From contig NC_008271.1 in NCBI RefSeq assembly GCF_000014565.1, forward strand, positions 62,001 to 126,000: a DNA stretch of 64,000 nucleotides, written 5' to 3'. The first letter of the stretch is position 1; each line of letters begins with the position of its first letter. Of the stretch, positions 44,159-52,932 are shown one piece after another. The position numbers and the translations under genes were made by a program. The notes under the pieces were generated by a model. It did no database searches and was not told the DNA's origin. It saw only the letters and a program-made list of their open reading frames with translations. The stretch comes from Rhodococcus jostii RHA1 (GTDB lineage: Bacteria; Actinomycetota; Actinomycetes; Mycobacteriales; Mycobacteriaceae).

Positions 44159-45292
44159 ATGAACCCCAGCCGCATACGCAGGCTCAGGCCGGTGCCCGAC
44201 ACCGAGCCGCAAATGCTGTTTCGCACCATCCACGGATACCGGCGCGCCTTCCGCATGGCCGGTGACGGCCCCGCGCTGCTGCTGTTGCACGGCATCGGCG
44301 ACAACTCCTCGACATGGACCGAGATCATCCCGCACCTCGCCGAGAATTACACCGTGATCGCACCCGATCTCCTCGGCCACGGACGCTCCGACAAACCCCG
44401 TGCCGACTACTCCGTCGCCGCCTATGCCAACGGCATGCGCGATCTACTCTCGACCCTGGGAATCGACCACGCCACCGTGATCGGACATTCGCTCGGCGGC
44501 GGCATCGCGATGCAGTTCGCCTACCAGTTCCCACAGATGGTGGATCGGCTCATCCTGGTTTCCGCCGGCGGTATCACCAAGGACGTTCATCCACTCCTGC
44601 GGCTCGCGGCGACACCGATCCTCAACGAGGCACTGAAATTGCTGCGCCTGCCGGGAGCGGTGCCCGCGGTGCGATGGGTGGGAACGGTGTTGACTCGACT
44701 GCACGGCACTGCCCTGCGCCCCGGTGCGGCGCTGCACGACACACCGGATCTGGTGCGTATCTTGACCGAACTTCCCGAGCCCACCGCGTGCGAGGCCTAC
44801 CTACGCACCCTGCGTGCGGTGGTCGACTGGCGCGGACAGACGGTGACCATGCTCGACCGCTGCTATCTGACCGCAAGATTCGACGAGGCCAAATGGCGGC
44901 AAACTACTCAACATCGGAACCGTCGAGACAGCTCTCACCCCACACGTCTCGACGCGTGCCGCCGTGCTCGACGCGGTCGGAGCCGCCGAACGCAGCGCCA
45001 CCTGATTCGGGCTCAGGTGACCGACGCCGGACACAACACCCACCCAGTACCTGGGGTAGGAACCCACGCGGCACGGTCACCGGTCGCGGACAGGCGCCAC
45101 TCCGGAACCGATAGCTGCTTCAGCACGGCGGCGGACGGCACGGACCTACGGCGCGGCACCGGAATCCGAATTCCGTCCAAACCTATCGGAGGAGAGATTC
45201 CCTCGCTGCTGCGGTCGGATTTCGCTGTGAGAGAGGAGCTCCGCGCTGGTCTCCACCGGACGTGCAGCGCAACCGCATCCCCGAAATCCTGA
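44159..45292 (+). CDS. alpha/beta hydrolase lacking its C-terminal catalytic residues
   Basis: GAGGAGG before the ATG. Residues 1-240 are a normal alpha/beta hydrolase: oxyanion LLLLHGIGDNSSTW, DLLGHGRSDKPR, and the nucleophile elbow VIGHSLGGG (Ser about residue 104). The expected Asp (GxxDxxxP) and His (GxGH) that complete the triad are missing: after RCYLTARFDEAKW (about 44895) the frame turns into Arg-rich nonsense that happens to stay open to 45292. In another frame a coding-like tail GKLLNIGTVETALTPHVSTR, then AAVLDAVGAAERSAT, ends at 45004. An internal deletion plus frameshift is likely, so it is probably not functional. Confidence 0.65.
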   Translation: MNPSRIRRLRPVPDTEPQMLFRTIHGYRRAFRMAGDGPALLLLHGIGDNSSTWTEIIPHLAENYTVIAPDLLGHGRSDKPRADYSVAAYANGMRDLLSTLGIDHATVIGHSLGGGIAMQFAYQFPQMVDRLILVSAGGITKDVHPLLRLAATPILNEALKLLRLPGAVPAVRWVGTVLTRLHGTALRPGAALHDTPDLVRILTELPEPTACEAYLRTLRAVVDWRGQTVTMLDRCYLTARFDEAKWRQTTQHRNRRDSSHPTRLDACRRARRGRSRRTQRHLIRAQVTDAGHNTHPVPGVGTHAARSPVADRRHSGTDSCFSTAADGTDLRRGTGIRIPSKPIGGEIPSLLRSDFAVREELRAGLHRTCSATASPKS

Positions 45293-45328
45293 GGACGGAA
45301 CGCCTCCGCGGGCGGCGGATGCCGCCGA

Positions 45329-45646
45329 TCATTCTCCCCGGTGGCGGCCGGGTGTCCGCATGGCCGAATCCGGGCCCGGGTCCGGGTTCGGGTCGGAACG
45401 CTGGAAGCCCGGATCGATGGTCAGGTCTTCGGTGTCGGCGAAGACCAGCCGCCCGTCGTCGAGCGCGACCGCCCACCGATGCACCGGCGCCCACTCATGC
45501 CCGCCGCCGCCCGGGTCGGTCACCGCCGCATAGTCCTCGGCCACCTCACCGGTGAGATCGGCCCCGGCGCTCCTGCGGACCAGCACCCGGACACCGACCG
45601 TCAACTCCGGGCCATCGACCGGCCGGCTGCCGCTGTATCGGGCCAT
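45329..45646 (-). CDS. small conserved protein, paralogue of 28394-28649
   Basis: 105 residues from ATG 45646, with GAGGTG 8 bases upstream. The core (VGVRVLVRRSAGADLTGEVA, then GHEWAPVHRWAVALDDGRLV) matches the 84-residue protein at 28394-28649, after which this copy has a disordered tail (PDPGPDSAMRTPG). The beta-rich core may be an SH3-like barrel. Unknown function. Confidence 0.7.
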   Translation of the reverse strand: MARYSGSRPVDGPELTVGVRVLVRRSAGADLTGEVAEDYAAVTDPGGGGHEWAPVHRWAVALDDGRLVFADTEDLTIDPGFQRSDPNPDPGPDSAMRTPGRHRGE

Positions 45647-45834
45647 ACTGATGCACCTCTTCGCTCGGCGAAACTCCCGAGATCGAGCATAAGCACCGAC
45701 CGGCCCGGTACGCGACCCGACCTGCAAGAACACCACCCGCGCACGGACGCCGCCGAAACCGTCTGCTGCCACCACGCCAGCGGCCACTATCTACGCGCAA
45801 CGCAACCATCAAATGCCAGGCCGGACCGTAGCGG

Positions 45835-46440
45835 TCATTCAGCGGTGGCGGTGAGCGGACGCGCGAGCGCGTCGGCGACAGCTCGACTGCGCATCAATTC
45901 GCGGATCACCTGTGCGAAATGTGTTGCCCCAGCAGCCTCCAACGAGGCTGGGAGATTGAACGCACCTCCACGCCGCCGGTGGTAGTCGATCTGCTCGAGC
46001 AGCACCTCACGTACCGCCGCTGGTGAGCTCTGGTTCACCAGCATGAGGAAGTCGTCGGCGGTGTACACCTCGTAGCTGAGGATCGCGTCGTTCGTCTCCG
46101 CGAAGTCGAGGAACCGTTTGTCGTCGGTCACGACGTACTGCACGGCGGCGGCGTGCAGGTGGGCGTCGTAGTCGTCGGTGTACGCGAGGTCGGAATCGAT
46201 GACGTTGCCCTTGATCCGGCCGTATGGCGCCACCGCGATGATGCGGTCCCGAATCCCGCCGACCTGCGCGTCGGAGTAGTGCGGGTGCTTCTTCCGGATG
46301 TGATAGATCAGCTCAGCGAGGATGTCCTCGGTCCACGTCAAGTGGAACATCGGCGACTTCCGGAAGGCGAGCAGGCATATCCAGTCCCTGAGCGTCCTCG
46401 AATAGAGGACGTTTGCATCCGTCAGAACCCCTGCGCTCAC
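45835..46440 (-). CDS. PIN-domain toxin (VapC-like ribonuclease)
   Basis: 201 residues from GTG 46440. PIN fold: first acidic residue in VLTDANVLYSRTLRDW, Glu in WTEDILAELIYHI, Asp in DYDAHLHAAAV and the last in VVTDDKRFLDF. Such enzymes cleave RNA and are held in check by a co-encoded antitoxin. The gene lies immediately downstream of the HTH antitoxin gene. A GTG at 46482, three bases after the antitoxin stop, is an alternative start that would add 14 residues and allow coupled translation. The C-terminal 80 residues are helical and typical of the long subgroup paired with excisionase-type antitoxins. Confidence 0.85.
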   Translation of the reverse strand: MSAGVLTDANVLYSRTLRDWICLLAFRKSPMFHLTWTEDILAELIYHIRKKHPHYSDAQVGGIRDRIIAVAPYGRIKGNVIDSDLAYTDDYDAHLHAAAVQYVVTDDKRFLDFAETNDAILSYEVYTADDFLMLVNQSSPAAVREVLLEQIDYHRRRGGAFNLPASLEAAGATHFAQVIRELMRSRAVADALARPLTATAE

Positions 46441-46485
46441 CCGACGAGGATAAACGCAGGGGCCCTCGTGGACGCGGAGCACCGG

Positions 46486-46896
46486 TCAGTACGTCATGCC
46501 TTCTGCGTCTTCGAAAGCGCGAAGGTCGTCGAACGCTGCTCGCTGCGCATCACGCTGCCGCTCTTGGTAAGCGATCACATCACTGCTCGTCAACCGAGTG
46601 TGGGTGCCGACTTTGTGGGCGGGGATCTCCCCCTCGCCGATGAGCTTCATCAGTGTCGGGCGGGAGATGTCCAGCATCTGAGCCGCGGTCGTGGTGGTGA
46701 CCTCACTCGGCACCGACCCGATCGTGACGGTGCCACCAGCGGCAACAACCGCCACCACCGCGGTAAGAATCCGCGCAAGCTCCGCTGGTACCGCCGACTC
46801 CAGGCTGCTGGGATCGACAGCGCCGGCCTGCTCGACCTCCGTGGAAGTGACCGTGACGGTGGTCTTCGCGGCACGATCGGTCACAACAGCGCTCAT
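46486..46896 (-). CDS. excisionase-type HTH antitoxin
   Basis: 136 residues from ATG 46896 (AGGAGGTG 6 bases upstream). The C-terminal MerR/Xis-type winged helix (TTTTAAQMLDISRPTLMKLI, then GEGEIPAHKVGTHTRL) should bind the operator; the N-terminal half and the end (RDAQRAAFDDLRAFED) would neutralise the PIN toxin. A perfect 18-bp palindrome 35 bp upstream is the likely autoregulatory operator. Such pairs stabilise plasmids or act in abortive infection. Confidence 0.85.
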   Translation of the reverse strand: MSAVVTDRAAKTTVTVTSTEVEQAGAVDPSSLESAVPAELARILTAVVAVVAAGGTVTIGSVPSEVTTTTAAQMLDISRPTLMKLIGEGEIPAHKVGTHTRLTSSDVIAYQERQRDAQRAAFDDLRAFEDAEGMTY

Positions 46897-47284
46897 CTCA
46901 AGCACCTCCTATGCCATAAATCGTAGTGATTTGCACTTATAAGTGCAACCGACTTCGTGTTGACGCTCCTTTCCCAACATCCCTGCCACGACCTGCCGAA
47001 GACGGCCGCCCTCTGGTCGGCGGGGATCCGGCGGCGCATCTGGTAGGGCGAGGCGTCGTCTCGGAGGATGGCCTCAGCAGACCCTGGCCGCAGAGACTTG
47101 CCCATCGCCGCCAATCAGATCGTGTCCGCCGCACAACATCGTGCCGGTGGTGGATCCTGGGAATGGGCACGCCGGACCACGGGCACCGTATCCAGCACGC
47201 CACGCACCGCTACCAGCATTTTGGCACCCATAGCCATAGTCCCTATGAACACCACCGTGCCGAGCGACGTGCCCCACGTCACCG
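46897..47284. other. promoter region of the toxin-antitoxin pair and flanking spacer
   Basis: 388 bp. Contains the 18-bp operator; beyond it no gene is supported. Confidence 0.5.
46931..46948. promoter_or_regulatory. perfect 18-bp palindrome, antitoxin operator
   Basis: TTGCACTTATAAGTGCAA is self-complementary over its full length, lies 35 bp upstream of the antitoxin ATG in an AT-rich patch, and probably overlaps the promoter. It fits autoregulation by the HTH antitoxin. Confidence 0.75.
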
Positions 47285-47623
47285 ATGCGCTCGACGAAGA
47301 CCGGCGCGGAAGCACTCGCGGACATCGCCGCCCGGATCGAGGCGCATCTCGCCACCCACGACAGGTACTTCTGCGTTCCCCGGCGGCAAGGATTCCCTCG
47401 TCGTCCCCGACCTGGTCCGCCGCGTCGAACCCGAAGTGCCATTGATGTTCGAGCGTGCCTCGACTGCCCCGAGACCTACGATTACCTCACTGTCGCGGCC
47501 AGTAGGAATTGGCCACTGCCGTACGCTCCCTATGCCGCTGCGTTCCCGTCTGCGGTGCGGCGCACCACGGTGATTGCGGCCCTGTGGGCGGTGCACCTTA
47601 CGGCGGGTAAGCGCGGCGCCTGA
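47285..47623 (+). pseudogene. remnant of a PAPS-reductase/DndC-like gene
   Basis: One frame reads EALADIAARIEAHLATHDRY; the next reads AFPGGKDSLVVPDLVRRVEP and EVPLMF, i.e. the PP-loop of phosphoadenosine-phosphosulfate-reductase-like enzymes (SGGKDS changed to PGGKDS); back in the first frame, LDCPETYDYLTV follows. Only about 110 residues remain and at least two frameshifts are present. Confidence 0.65.
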
Positions 47624-48497
47624 TCCCGCGGTCAGTGTGGGTCGCAGCTCCAGCACCCGGAGCCCGAGCCGCTCGTCGAACGAGTCTGCCCACAACCTCC
47701 GAATCGCAGATCGTCCTCCCTGACTACGCGTTGACCGTGTCGGATCGGCGCACTTGCCAATCGACGGCAGAACTTGAAATCGGATCGGCGGTATCAGGGC
47801 CTGGCGCAACCCCTGGGCCGGGAAGTTTCTCTGCGAGCGCCAGCGAGTGCGGGTGGAGAAAGTTCTCGGAGCCTTGTGCCGACGCTTGCGCCGCCAGGGA
47901 CCGCCGTCGATCAGGAACGGAAGGCCAGCACGTCAAAAACGAACGATGTTCTTCAACAGGGCGGAGCGCAGCGGAGTTCTTGTAGGGAATCAGAAATCGT
48001 GGCCAAATCTCAGCCCGGATGGCCACTGGGTGGCCAATTGGCCAATCCGGTGAGATTCCGCAGGTCAGGGGCTCGTGGTGCAGCGCAACCGCTACCATGA
48101 AAAGAACCGAATCTGGCGGGAAGTGGCGGATCGATGGCGGCTTCGCCACCAGGGCCATGTCTGGAACTCTTCCTGGCCGCCACCACGGATTTCTCCTTCT
48201 TCCGTTGACGGTCGCTCTGCGACGGCCCATGCCTTCGGAGCGGTCGGCAAGTGGCCCTCGGGTGAGCCCATGCCCCCTGGGGGGGTACTTCCCCGCACCC
48301 TAGGAGGGGATAACGGCGTGATCACACGGGAAGAGGATTGAGCCGGGACATCACGCCCCCGAGGACGATCAGCCTGTTCATCCTTGTCCACCTCTCAGGA
48401 CCCGATCTCATGAAACCCACCGGCCTCCGTGCCACAACTCGCCCGCCCACCCTGCCCGGAGGGCAGCCGACCACCGACACGGGCGGCAGGCAGTGCC
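47624..48497. other. long stretch without an intact gene
   Basis: 874 bp with open frames on both strands but no motif and no convincing start. It holds the conserved repeat at 47919-47982 and, at 47999-48014, another match to the 62.4-kb region (GGCCAAATCTCA). The promoter for the surface protein should lie in its last part. Confidence 0.4.
47919..47982. repeat. conserved element shared with 62219-62285
   Basis: GGAAGGCCAGCA-C-GTCAAAA, then AACGATGTTCTTC-CAACA and GCGGAGCG-AGCGGAG match the segment at 62219-62285 almost base for base. This copy lacks the left arm of the hairpin present there. Origin unknown. Confidence 0.65.
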
Positions 48498-50282
48498 ATG
48501 TCTGACCAAGGACCCGTACCGTACGAAAGCCTTACCCCGCACCTCATCCACGCGATGACCCCGCATCCAGGGGACTCGATGGGGACGTCGGCGGCAAATT
48601 TCCTCTTATTCGTCGCCGCCCCGGCCTGGCTCCCATTGAGCGCGGTCAACGATGGATTGCACAATGCGAGCGCGGCCTACATCAACTTCGTCGCAACCAA
48701 ACTTCCATTCGCGGAGAACGACTCGAAGACCGTCAAGGCATTGAAATTCCTGGGCGGTGTGGTCCAACCGGTCCTGATGCCGTTCGCCGCGCTGTGGTGG
48801 AAAGGCACCGGCACACCCCTGGTCGTGTGGGAAATGCTCGAAAAGGCCAAGGAACACGACGAACCCGCCGTGCATGCTCCCGAGCACCCCCCGGCGCCGG
48901 CGCCGGCACCGACACCGACACCGAGCGGACCCGCCACCGCACCGACCGGTCCGACATCGAGCCTCGCCCCGGCCGGCGCCGGGGGACTCGGCAGCACCGC
49001 CGCCAACGCCCTCGCACCCCTCGCGGCGGTGCTTACGCTCGCCGCCGGTGGCCTCGTGTGGATCCAGCACCAAGACACCCCGTCGACCAGTGGGCCGACC
49101 CCCGTCGTCGAACCGGTCCAAGGGACCGGCAATGGAGCGAATCAGCCCGCCGCAGTTCCGGGCGATCCTGGGCCCGCCGCGGTACCGCCGATTCCCGCCC
49201 TGCCTGCGCCCATTGCCGCGCAGTCCCCTCCCAACCAAGGTGGAGGCGCCGCGTCGGATCCGGCCACGAATGGTTCCGGTACGGCCGGTACCGGCGGGGT
49301 CGGCGGGGCCGCACCGGCAGGTTCTGATGGCGGTGGGTCCGCTCCGGCTCCGGCGATGCCCGCAAGCGACCCTGGACATACCGGAACCCTTCCCGGACCA
49401 CCCGCTCCTGTAATCAGTGGGGAGGGCGTCGTCACAAACCCAGACCCGGGAGGCGCCGGAACCCCTCCAATTGGGGTCGGTGGCAGCGCTGGATCCGCTC
49501 CGGCGATGCCCGGCTCGCAACCCGCTCCGGGCACCGGTGGCGGTGGGCAGGTCGCCCAGGCTCCGGCGATGCCCGGCTCGCAGCCCGCGCCGGATCCGGC
49601 GGAATCCGCTCCGGCTGGTACCGGTGGGGAGGACTACTATTGCCAAAGCGCTGTCCACTCGTGCCCGGGTGGTACCGACAGCTTCTCCTGCCACACTTCT
49701 GACCTTTCTGTCCCGTGCGAGGGAACTGATCCGACTGGTTCCGGGGGCGGCGTTCCGCCGGCGGGTTCGGCGACCGAGGAAGCTGTGACAGACGGTGCGG
49801 GTTCCAGTGGCTATACGGATCCGGGTCCTGTTCCGCCGGCGGGTTCGGCGACCGAGGAAGCTGTGACAGACGGTGCGGGTTCCAGTGGCTATACGGATCC
49901 GGGTCTTGTTCCGCCGGCGGGTTCGGCGACCGAGGAAGCTGTGACAGACGGTGCGGGTTCCAGTGGCTATACGGATCCGGGTCCTGCTCCGCCGGCGGGT
50001 TCGGCGACCGAGGAAGCTGTGACAGACGGTGCGGGTTCCAGTGGCTATACGGATCCGGGTCTTGTTCCGCCGGCGGGTTCGGCGACCGAGGAAGCTGTGA
50101 CAGACGGTGCCGGTGTCGACGTCGAAGATACCGGGGCCGATCCGGGCACGTACACCGCTCCCGATCCCGTCGGTACCAGCGGATCCACCTACACCGACCC
50201 CGGCAGCACCGGCGGCGGCACCAGCGGATCCACCTACATCGACCCCAGCTACGGCTCCGACGGCACGGGAGACGCATTGTGA
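48498..50282 (+). CDS. large low-complexity surface-type protein with 26-residue repeats
   Basis: 594 residues from ATG 48498. The N-terminal 110 residues look folded, with two hydrophobic helices (AANFLLFVAAPAWLPLSAVN and LKFLGGVVQPVLMPFAALWW). They are followed by a Pro/Ala stretch, a transmembrane-like segment (AANALAPLAAVLTLAAGGLV) near 175-195, then 300 residues rich in Gly, Pro, Ala and Ser. A four-cysteine patch (DYYCQSAVHSCPGG, FSCHTS, VPCEG) precedes five near-identical 26-residue repeats (PPAGSATEEAVTDGAGSSGY). This layout fits an envelope-anchored protein, but no family is recognised. The start is uncertain because the ribosome-binding site is weak. Confidence 0.7.
   Translation: MSDQGPVPYESLTPHLIHAMTPHPGDSMGTSAANFLLFVAAPAWLPLSAVNDGLHNASAAYINFVATKLPFAENDSKTVKALKFLGGVVQPVLMPFAALWWKGTGTPLVVWEMLEKAKEHDEPAVHAPEHPPAPAPAPTPTPSGPATAPTGPTSSLAPAGAGGLGSTAANALAPLAAVLTLAAGGLVWIQHQDTPSTSGPTPVVEPVQGTGNGANQPAAVPGDPGPAAVPPIPALPAPIAAQSPPNQGGGAASDPATNGSGTAGTGGVGGAAPAGSDGGGSAPAPAMPASDPGHTGTLPGPPAPVISGEGVVTNPDPGGAGTPPIGVGGSAGSAPAMPGSQPAPGTGGGGQVAQAPAMPGSQPAPDPAESAPAGTGGEDYYCQSAVHSCPGGTDSFSCHTSDLSVPCEGTDPTGSGGGVPPAGSATEEAVTDGAGSSGYTDPGPVPPAGSATEEAVTDGAGSSGYTDPGLVPPAGSATEEAVTDGAGSSGYTDPGPAPPAGSATEEAVTDGAGSSGYTDPGLVPPAGSATEEAVTDGAGVDVEDTGADPGTYTAPDPVGTSGSTYTDPGSTGGGTSGSTYIDPSYGSDGTGDAL
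49752..50110. repeat. five tandem 78-bp coding repeats
   Basis: Units start at 49752, 49830, 49908, 49986 and 50064. The first four are complete and nearly identical (differences in one or two bases that change Pro/Leu/Ala at the unit ends); the fifth is cut after about 46 bases. The unit keeps the frame (26 codons). Confidence 0.9.
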
Positions 50283-50510
50283 CTCAGGTCCTTTCGTGTG
50301 GTGGTCCTGGGGGGCGGCACCAGCGGATCCACCTACACCGACCCCCGTGATGCCACCACCGGCGACGACACCAGCGGACCGCCTGGTCAGTAACGACCGC
50401 TGGCCGGGCGACGGTTAAACCTGCCGCCCCGGCAATCCACTACCGGCTGTTGTCCGTCGCTGAACGTGCCGACGATGGCGTCACTGTCGATGCCGTTGAT
50501 GTCGATATGA

Positions 50511-50545
50511 GAAGGGCCCTTCCCGCGGTCGCGGGGAGGGCCTTC
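50511..50545 (+). terminator. hairpin between the surface protein gene and the transposon
   Basis: GAAGGGCCCTTCCCGCG and CGCGGGGAGGGCCTTC pair with a small bulge around a short loop. It lies 230 bases after the surface gene stop and 50 bases after the last gene of the three-gene transposon, so it can terminate either. Confidence 0.6.
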
Positions 50546-50596
50546 GTCGGAGTGGTAAGGGAATCGTCGGCGTGGTGACGTCGCGCGATCAGTGAC

Positions 50597-51412
50597 TCAG
50601 TCGTGGCCACTTTCGGTGACGGCGACCCGTGCGGACTTCTCGTCGACGATGGACACTTTCGTTGCGAACGCCGCCGTCAACGCCTGCACCGCCAGGTTGT
50701 TTACCGCCCGCGGATATCCGCGGGCCGCATTGTGAATCAGGGTGACCGCGTCGTCGGTGAACAACGGATCCGTCCGGCCGGCGATCTTGCAGTGATGGGT
50801 GATGTAGTCCGCCGAATCTGTCGGGCTCATCCCGGCCAAGGCGTAGCGCACCGCGATCCGCTGGTCCAACGCGGCGAGTACCCCGAGTCGCAGCCGGTGC
50901 CGCAACGTCGGCTGCCCGACCAGCAGTGCCGCGAACGGTGACCCCGAATCCATGTCGTGGTTGGTCAGCATCCGGATGGCTTCCATCTGCGCGTTGTCGA
51001 GTAGATGCGCCTCGTCGATCACCACGACCGGGGTGCGGCCTCGCTCGGCGTATTCGGCGGCCAATGCCTCGGCGGCTTGCGGCGCCAAGGTCGCGGTGTA
51101 GAAACTCGGCACCCGGCCCAGTGCGGTGACGATGTGATGCAGCATTCCCCGCACTCCCACCGACGGGTTCGGTAGGTAGATGATCACATGCCGGGCTGGG
51201 TCCAAGGCCGCTGTCGCGGCGCGGATGGCGACGGTTTTCCCGGCGCCGACCTCGCCGGTGATCACTCCTAACGCGTGTTGGTCCACGCACCAGGAGATCC
51301 GGGCGACGGCTTCGGCGTGGCCGGGGTGCCGGTGCAGCATCGACGGTGCCAACCCTCGGCCGAACGGCATTCGGGTGAAGCCGTAGTAGGACTGCAGGCG
51401 TTCGATACTCAT
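50597..51412 (-). CDS. ExeA/TniB-like AAA ATPase, transposition helper
   Basis: 271 residues. P-loop GVITGEVGAGKTVAIRAA, Walker B TPVVVIDEAHLLDN, sensor region LLVGQPTLRHRLRLG. This ExeA/TniB class loads or activates Mu-like transposases and influences target choice. The start codon overlaps the transposase stop (ATGA), so the two are translationally coupled. N-terminal YYGFTRMPFGRG is typical of the ExeA group. Confidence 0.9.
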   Translation of the reverse strand: MSIERLQSYYGFTRMPFGRGLAPSMLHRHPGHAEAVARISWCVDQHALGVITGEVGAGKTVAIRAATAALDPARHVIIYLPNPSVGVRGMLHHIVTALGRVPSFYTATLAPQAAEALAAEYAERGRTPVVVIDEAHLLDNAQMEAIRMLTNHDMDSGSPFAALLVGQPTLRHRLRLGVLAALDQRIAVRYALAGMSPTDSADYITHHCKIAGRTDPLFTDDAVTLIHNAARGYPRAVNNLAVQALTAAFATKVSIVDEKSARVAVTESGHD

Positions 51413-52893
51413 GCGGGCCGCCCGTCGCGGTGGGTGAATTCATCGGTGAGGTCGTCAATGCTCAACTGCCCGGGAAGCTGCTCACCACCGTTATCGTCGT
51501 CGGTGGGTCCGTAGAGGGCGTGATACCCGATCCGCCGATCGCTGCGAACCTGCTCATGATGGGTCTGGGCCGTCAACGCCAGATAGTCGATACCCGTCGC
51601 AGCGGGCGTGGGTCGTTCCGGAATCTCGGGCCGGGCTTTCGGGTGCACGTGCCGAGTGATGTTGTGCGGCACCGCCCGTCCGTGCGGGGCGTCGCGGTAG
51701 CGGACCTCGATGGTCTCCATGTCGAATGGGGAGAACACCAACTCGACCTTCCGTCCCACCAGGGCGTGATCGACCTGGTAGGTGTTGCCGTGCAACGACA
51801 CCGTCGCCGTCTTGGTCACCGTCCGATACTCCGACCATAGGAACGCCTCGGTCAGATCGGCGGCCGTCGGCATCGCCGGTGTCCGTCCCAGCCGCGACCA
51901 CCCGGACTCCCACCGATCGAGTGGGCTCTGCCCGGTTTCCGAATGCACCCGCCGGTGGTATTCGACTTCGATCCATCCCGTCAGCAGCCGGTTGAGCTCC
52001 AACAACGCGGTTCGGTGATCGAGACCCGCGGCGGTGAGATCCTCGGCGGTGGTGTCGGCGACCTCGACGAGGAACTGCTCCCGGACGGTGCGGAAGAACC
52101 GCTCGATCTTCCCGCGCCCTTGCGGGCGGTGCGGGGTCGAATGCACCAACCGGATACCGAGCTTCGCGCAGGCCCGCAGCAGCCACGCATCGACAAACGC
52201 CGAGCCGTTGTCGACGTAGACCGAGCCCGGGACGCCGCGCGCCGCGAGCGCCGGCTCCAACGCGACCCCGAGACGGACGGTGTCCTCAGAGAACCCGAAC
52301 CGGTAGCCGGTGATCAACCGGGAATGATCATCCAAGAATGCGAACAGATACGTCTTGCGGCCACCGATCCTCGGCCCGTGCAGCGCGTCCCCGGTCCACC
52401 GATCGTTCGGGTTCTCCGCTTCGGACCGCCCGAACACAGTCGGGGCGTTCCCGGCGGCGGGGCCGATCAACTCCAGCCGGTGGAAATGGCGCAGCAGCGT
52501 CGATTCCGACGGCGCCCATCCCGCCGAGGCCCGCAGAATCCGTTGCACCTGCGCGACGGTGCGGGCCGGATTCTCCCGTTTCAGCGACGCCGCCAACTCC
52601 AAGGTCGCAGTGTCCGTCCGCGGAGTCCCCGCCCGCGTGGTGGGAATCAACTCCTCGAACCCACCGGCCCGGTAGCGGCGGATCCACCGATCGAGCGTGT
52701 CCCGCGAATACCTCACCCGGGTTCCGAACGGGTCGGTGTGCTGCCGGCTCGCGATCTCCCGCACCAGCCGGCCCCGGGCCTTCGTCGACAACCCGGCATC
52801 GAGCGCCGGGCAGATCAATTGGTAGCGGAACAACCCGACCGCATGGCTTCTCTCACGTCGTTTCTCATCATCGGTAGGCAACACGATCCCCAT
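51409..52893 (-). CDS. DDE transposase with integrase core and Mu-type C-terminus
   Basis: 494 residues. N-terminal HTH region (YSRDTLDRWIRRYRAGGFEE), RNase-H-like integrase core with Asp in RWTGDALHGPR, Asp in SVYVDNGSAFVD, Glu in QGRGKIERFFRT, and a C-terminal beta-domain of the Mu transposase type (TVSLHGNTYQVDHALVGRKV). It is the catalytic protein of the three-gene transposon and overlaps the downstream ATPase gene by 4 bases. Confidence 0.93.
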   Translation of the reverse strand: MGIVLPTDDEKRRERSHAVGLFRYQLICPALDAGLSTKARGRLVREIASRQHTDPFGTRVRYSRDTLDRWIRRYRAGGFEELIPTTRAGTPRTDTATLELAASLKRENPARTVAQVQRILRASAGWAPSESTLLRHFHRLELIGPAAGNAPTVFGRSEAENPNDRWTGDALHGPRIGGRKTYLFAFLDDHSRLITGYRFGFSEDTVRLGVALEPALAARGVPGSVYVDNGSAFVDAWLLRACAKLGIRLVHSTPHRPQGRGKIERFFRTVREQFLVEVADTTAEDLTAAGLDHRTALLELNRLLTGWIEVEYHRRVHSETGQSPLDRWESGWSRLGRTPAMPTAADLTEAFLWSEYRTVTKTATVSLHGNTYQVDHALVGRKVELVFSPFDMETIEVRYRDAPHGRAVPHNITRHVHPKARPEIPERPTPAATGIDYLALTAQTHHEQVRSDRRIGYHALYGPTDDDNGGEQLPGQLSIDDLTDEFTHRDGRPA

Positions 52894-52932
52894 TCATCGA
52901 AGAATGCGCTGCCCGAACCTGTTGCCGGGCAG

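Noticed and set aside
46440..47203. Open frames upstream of the toxin-antitoxin pair on both strands
   Set aside because: No ribosome-binding sites and no motifs; the AT-rich operator interrupts coding composition.
47724..48230. Minus-strand frame of 168 codons
   Set aside because: It crosses the shared repeat element, lacks a ribosome-binding site, and no segment has a recognisable motif.
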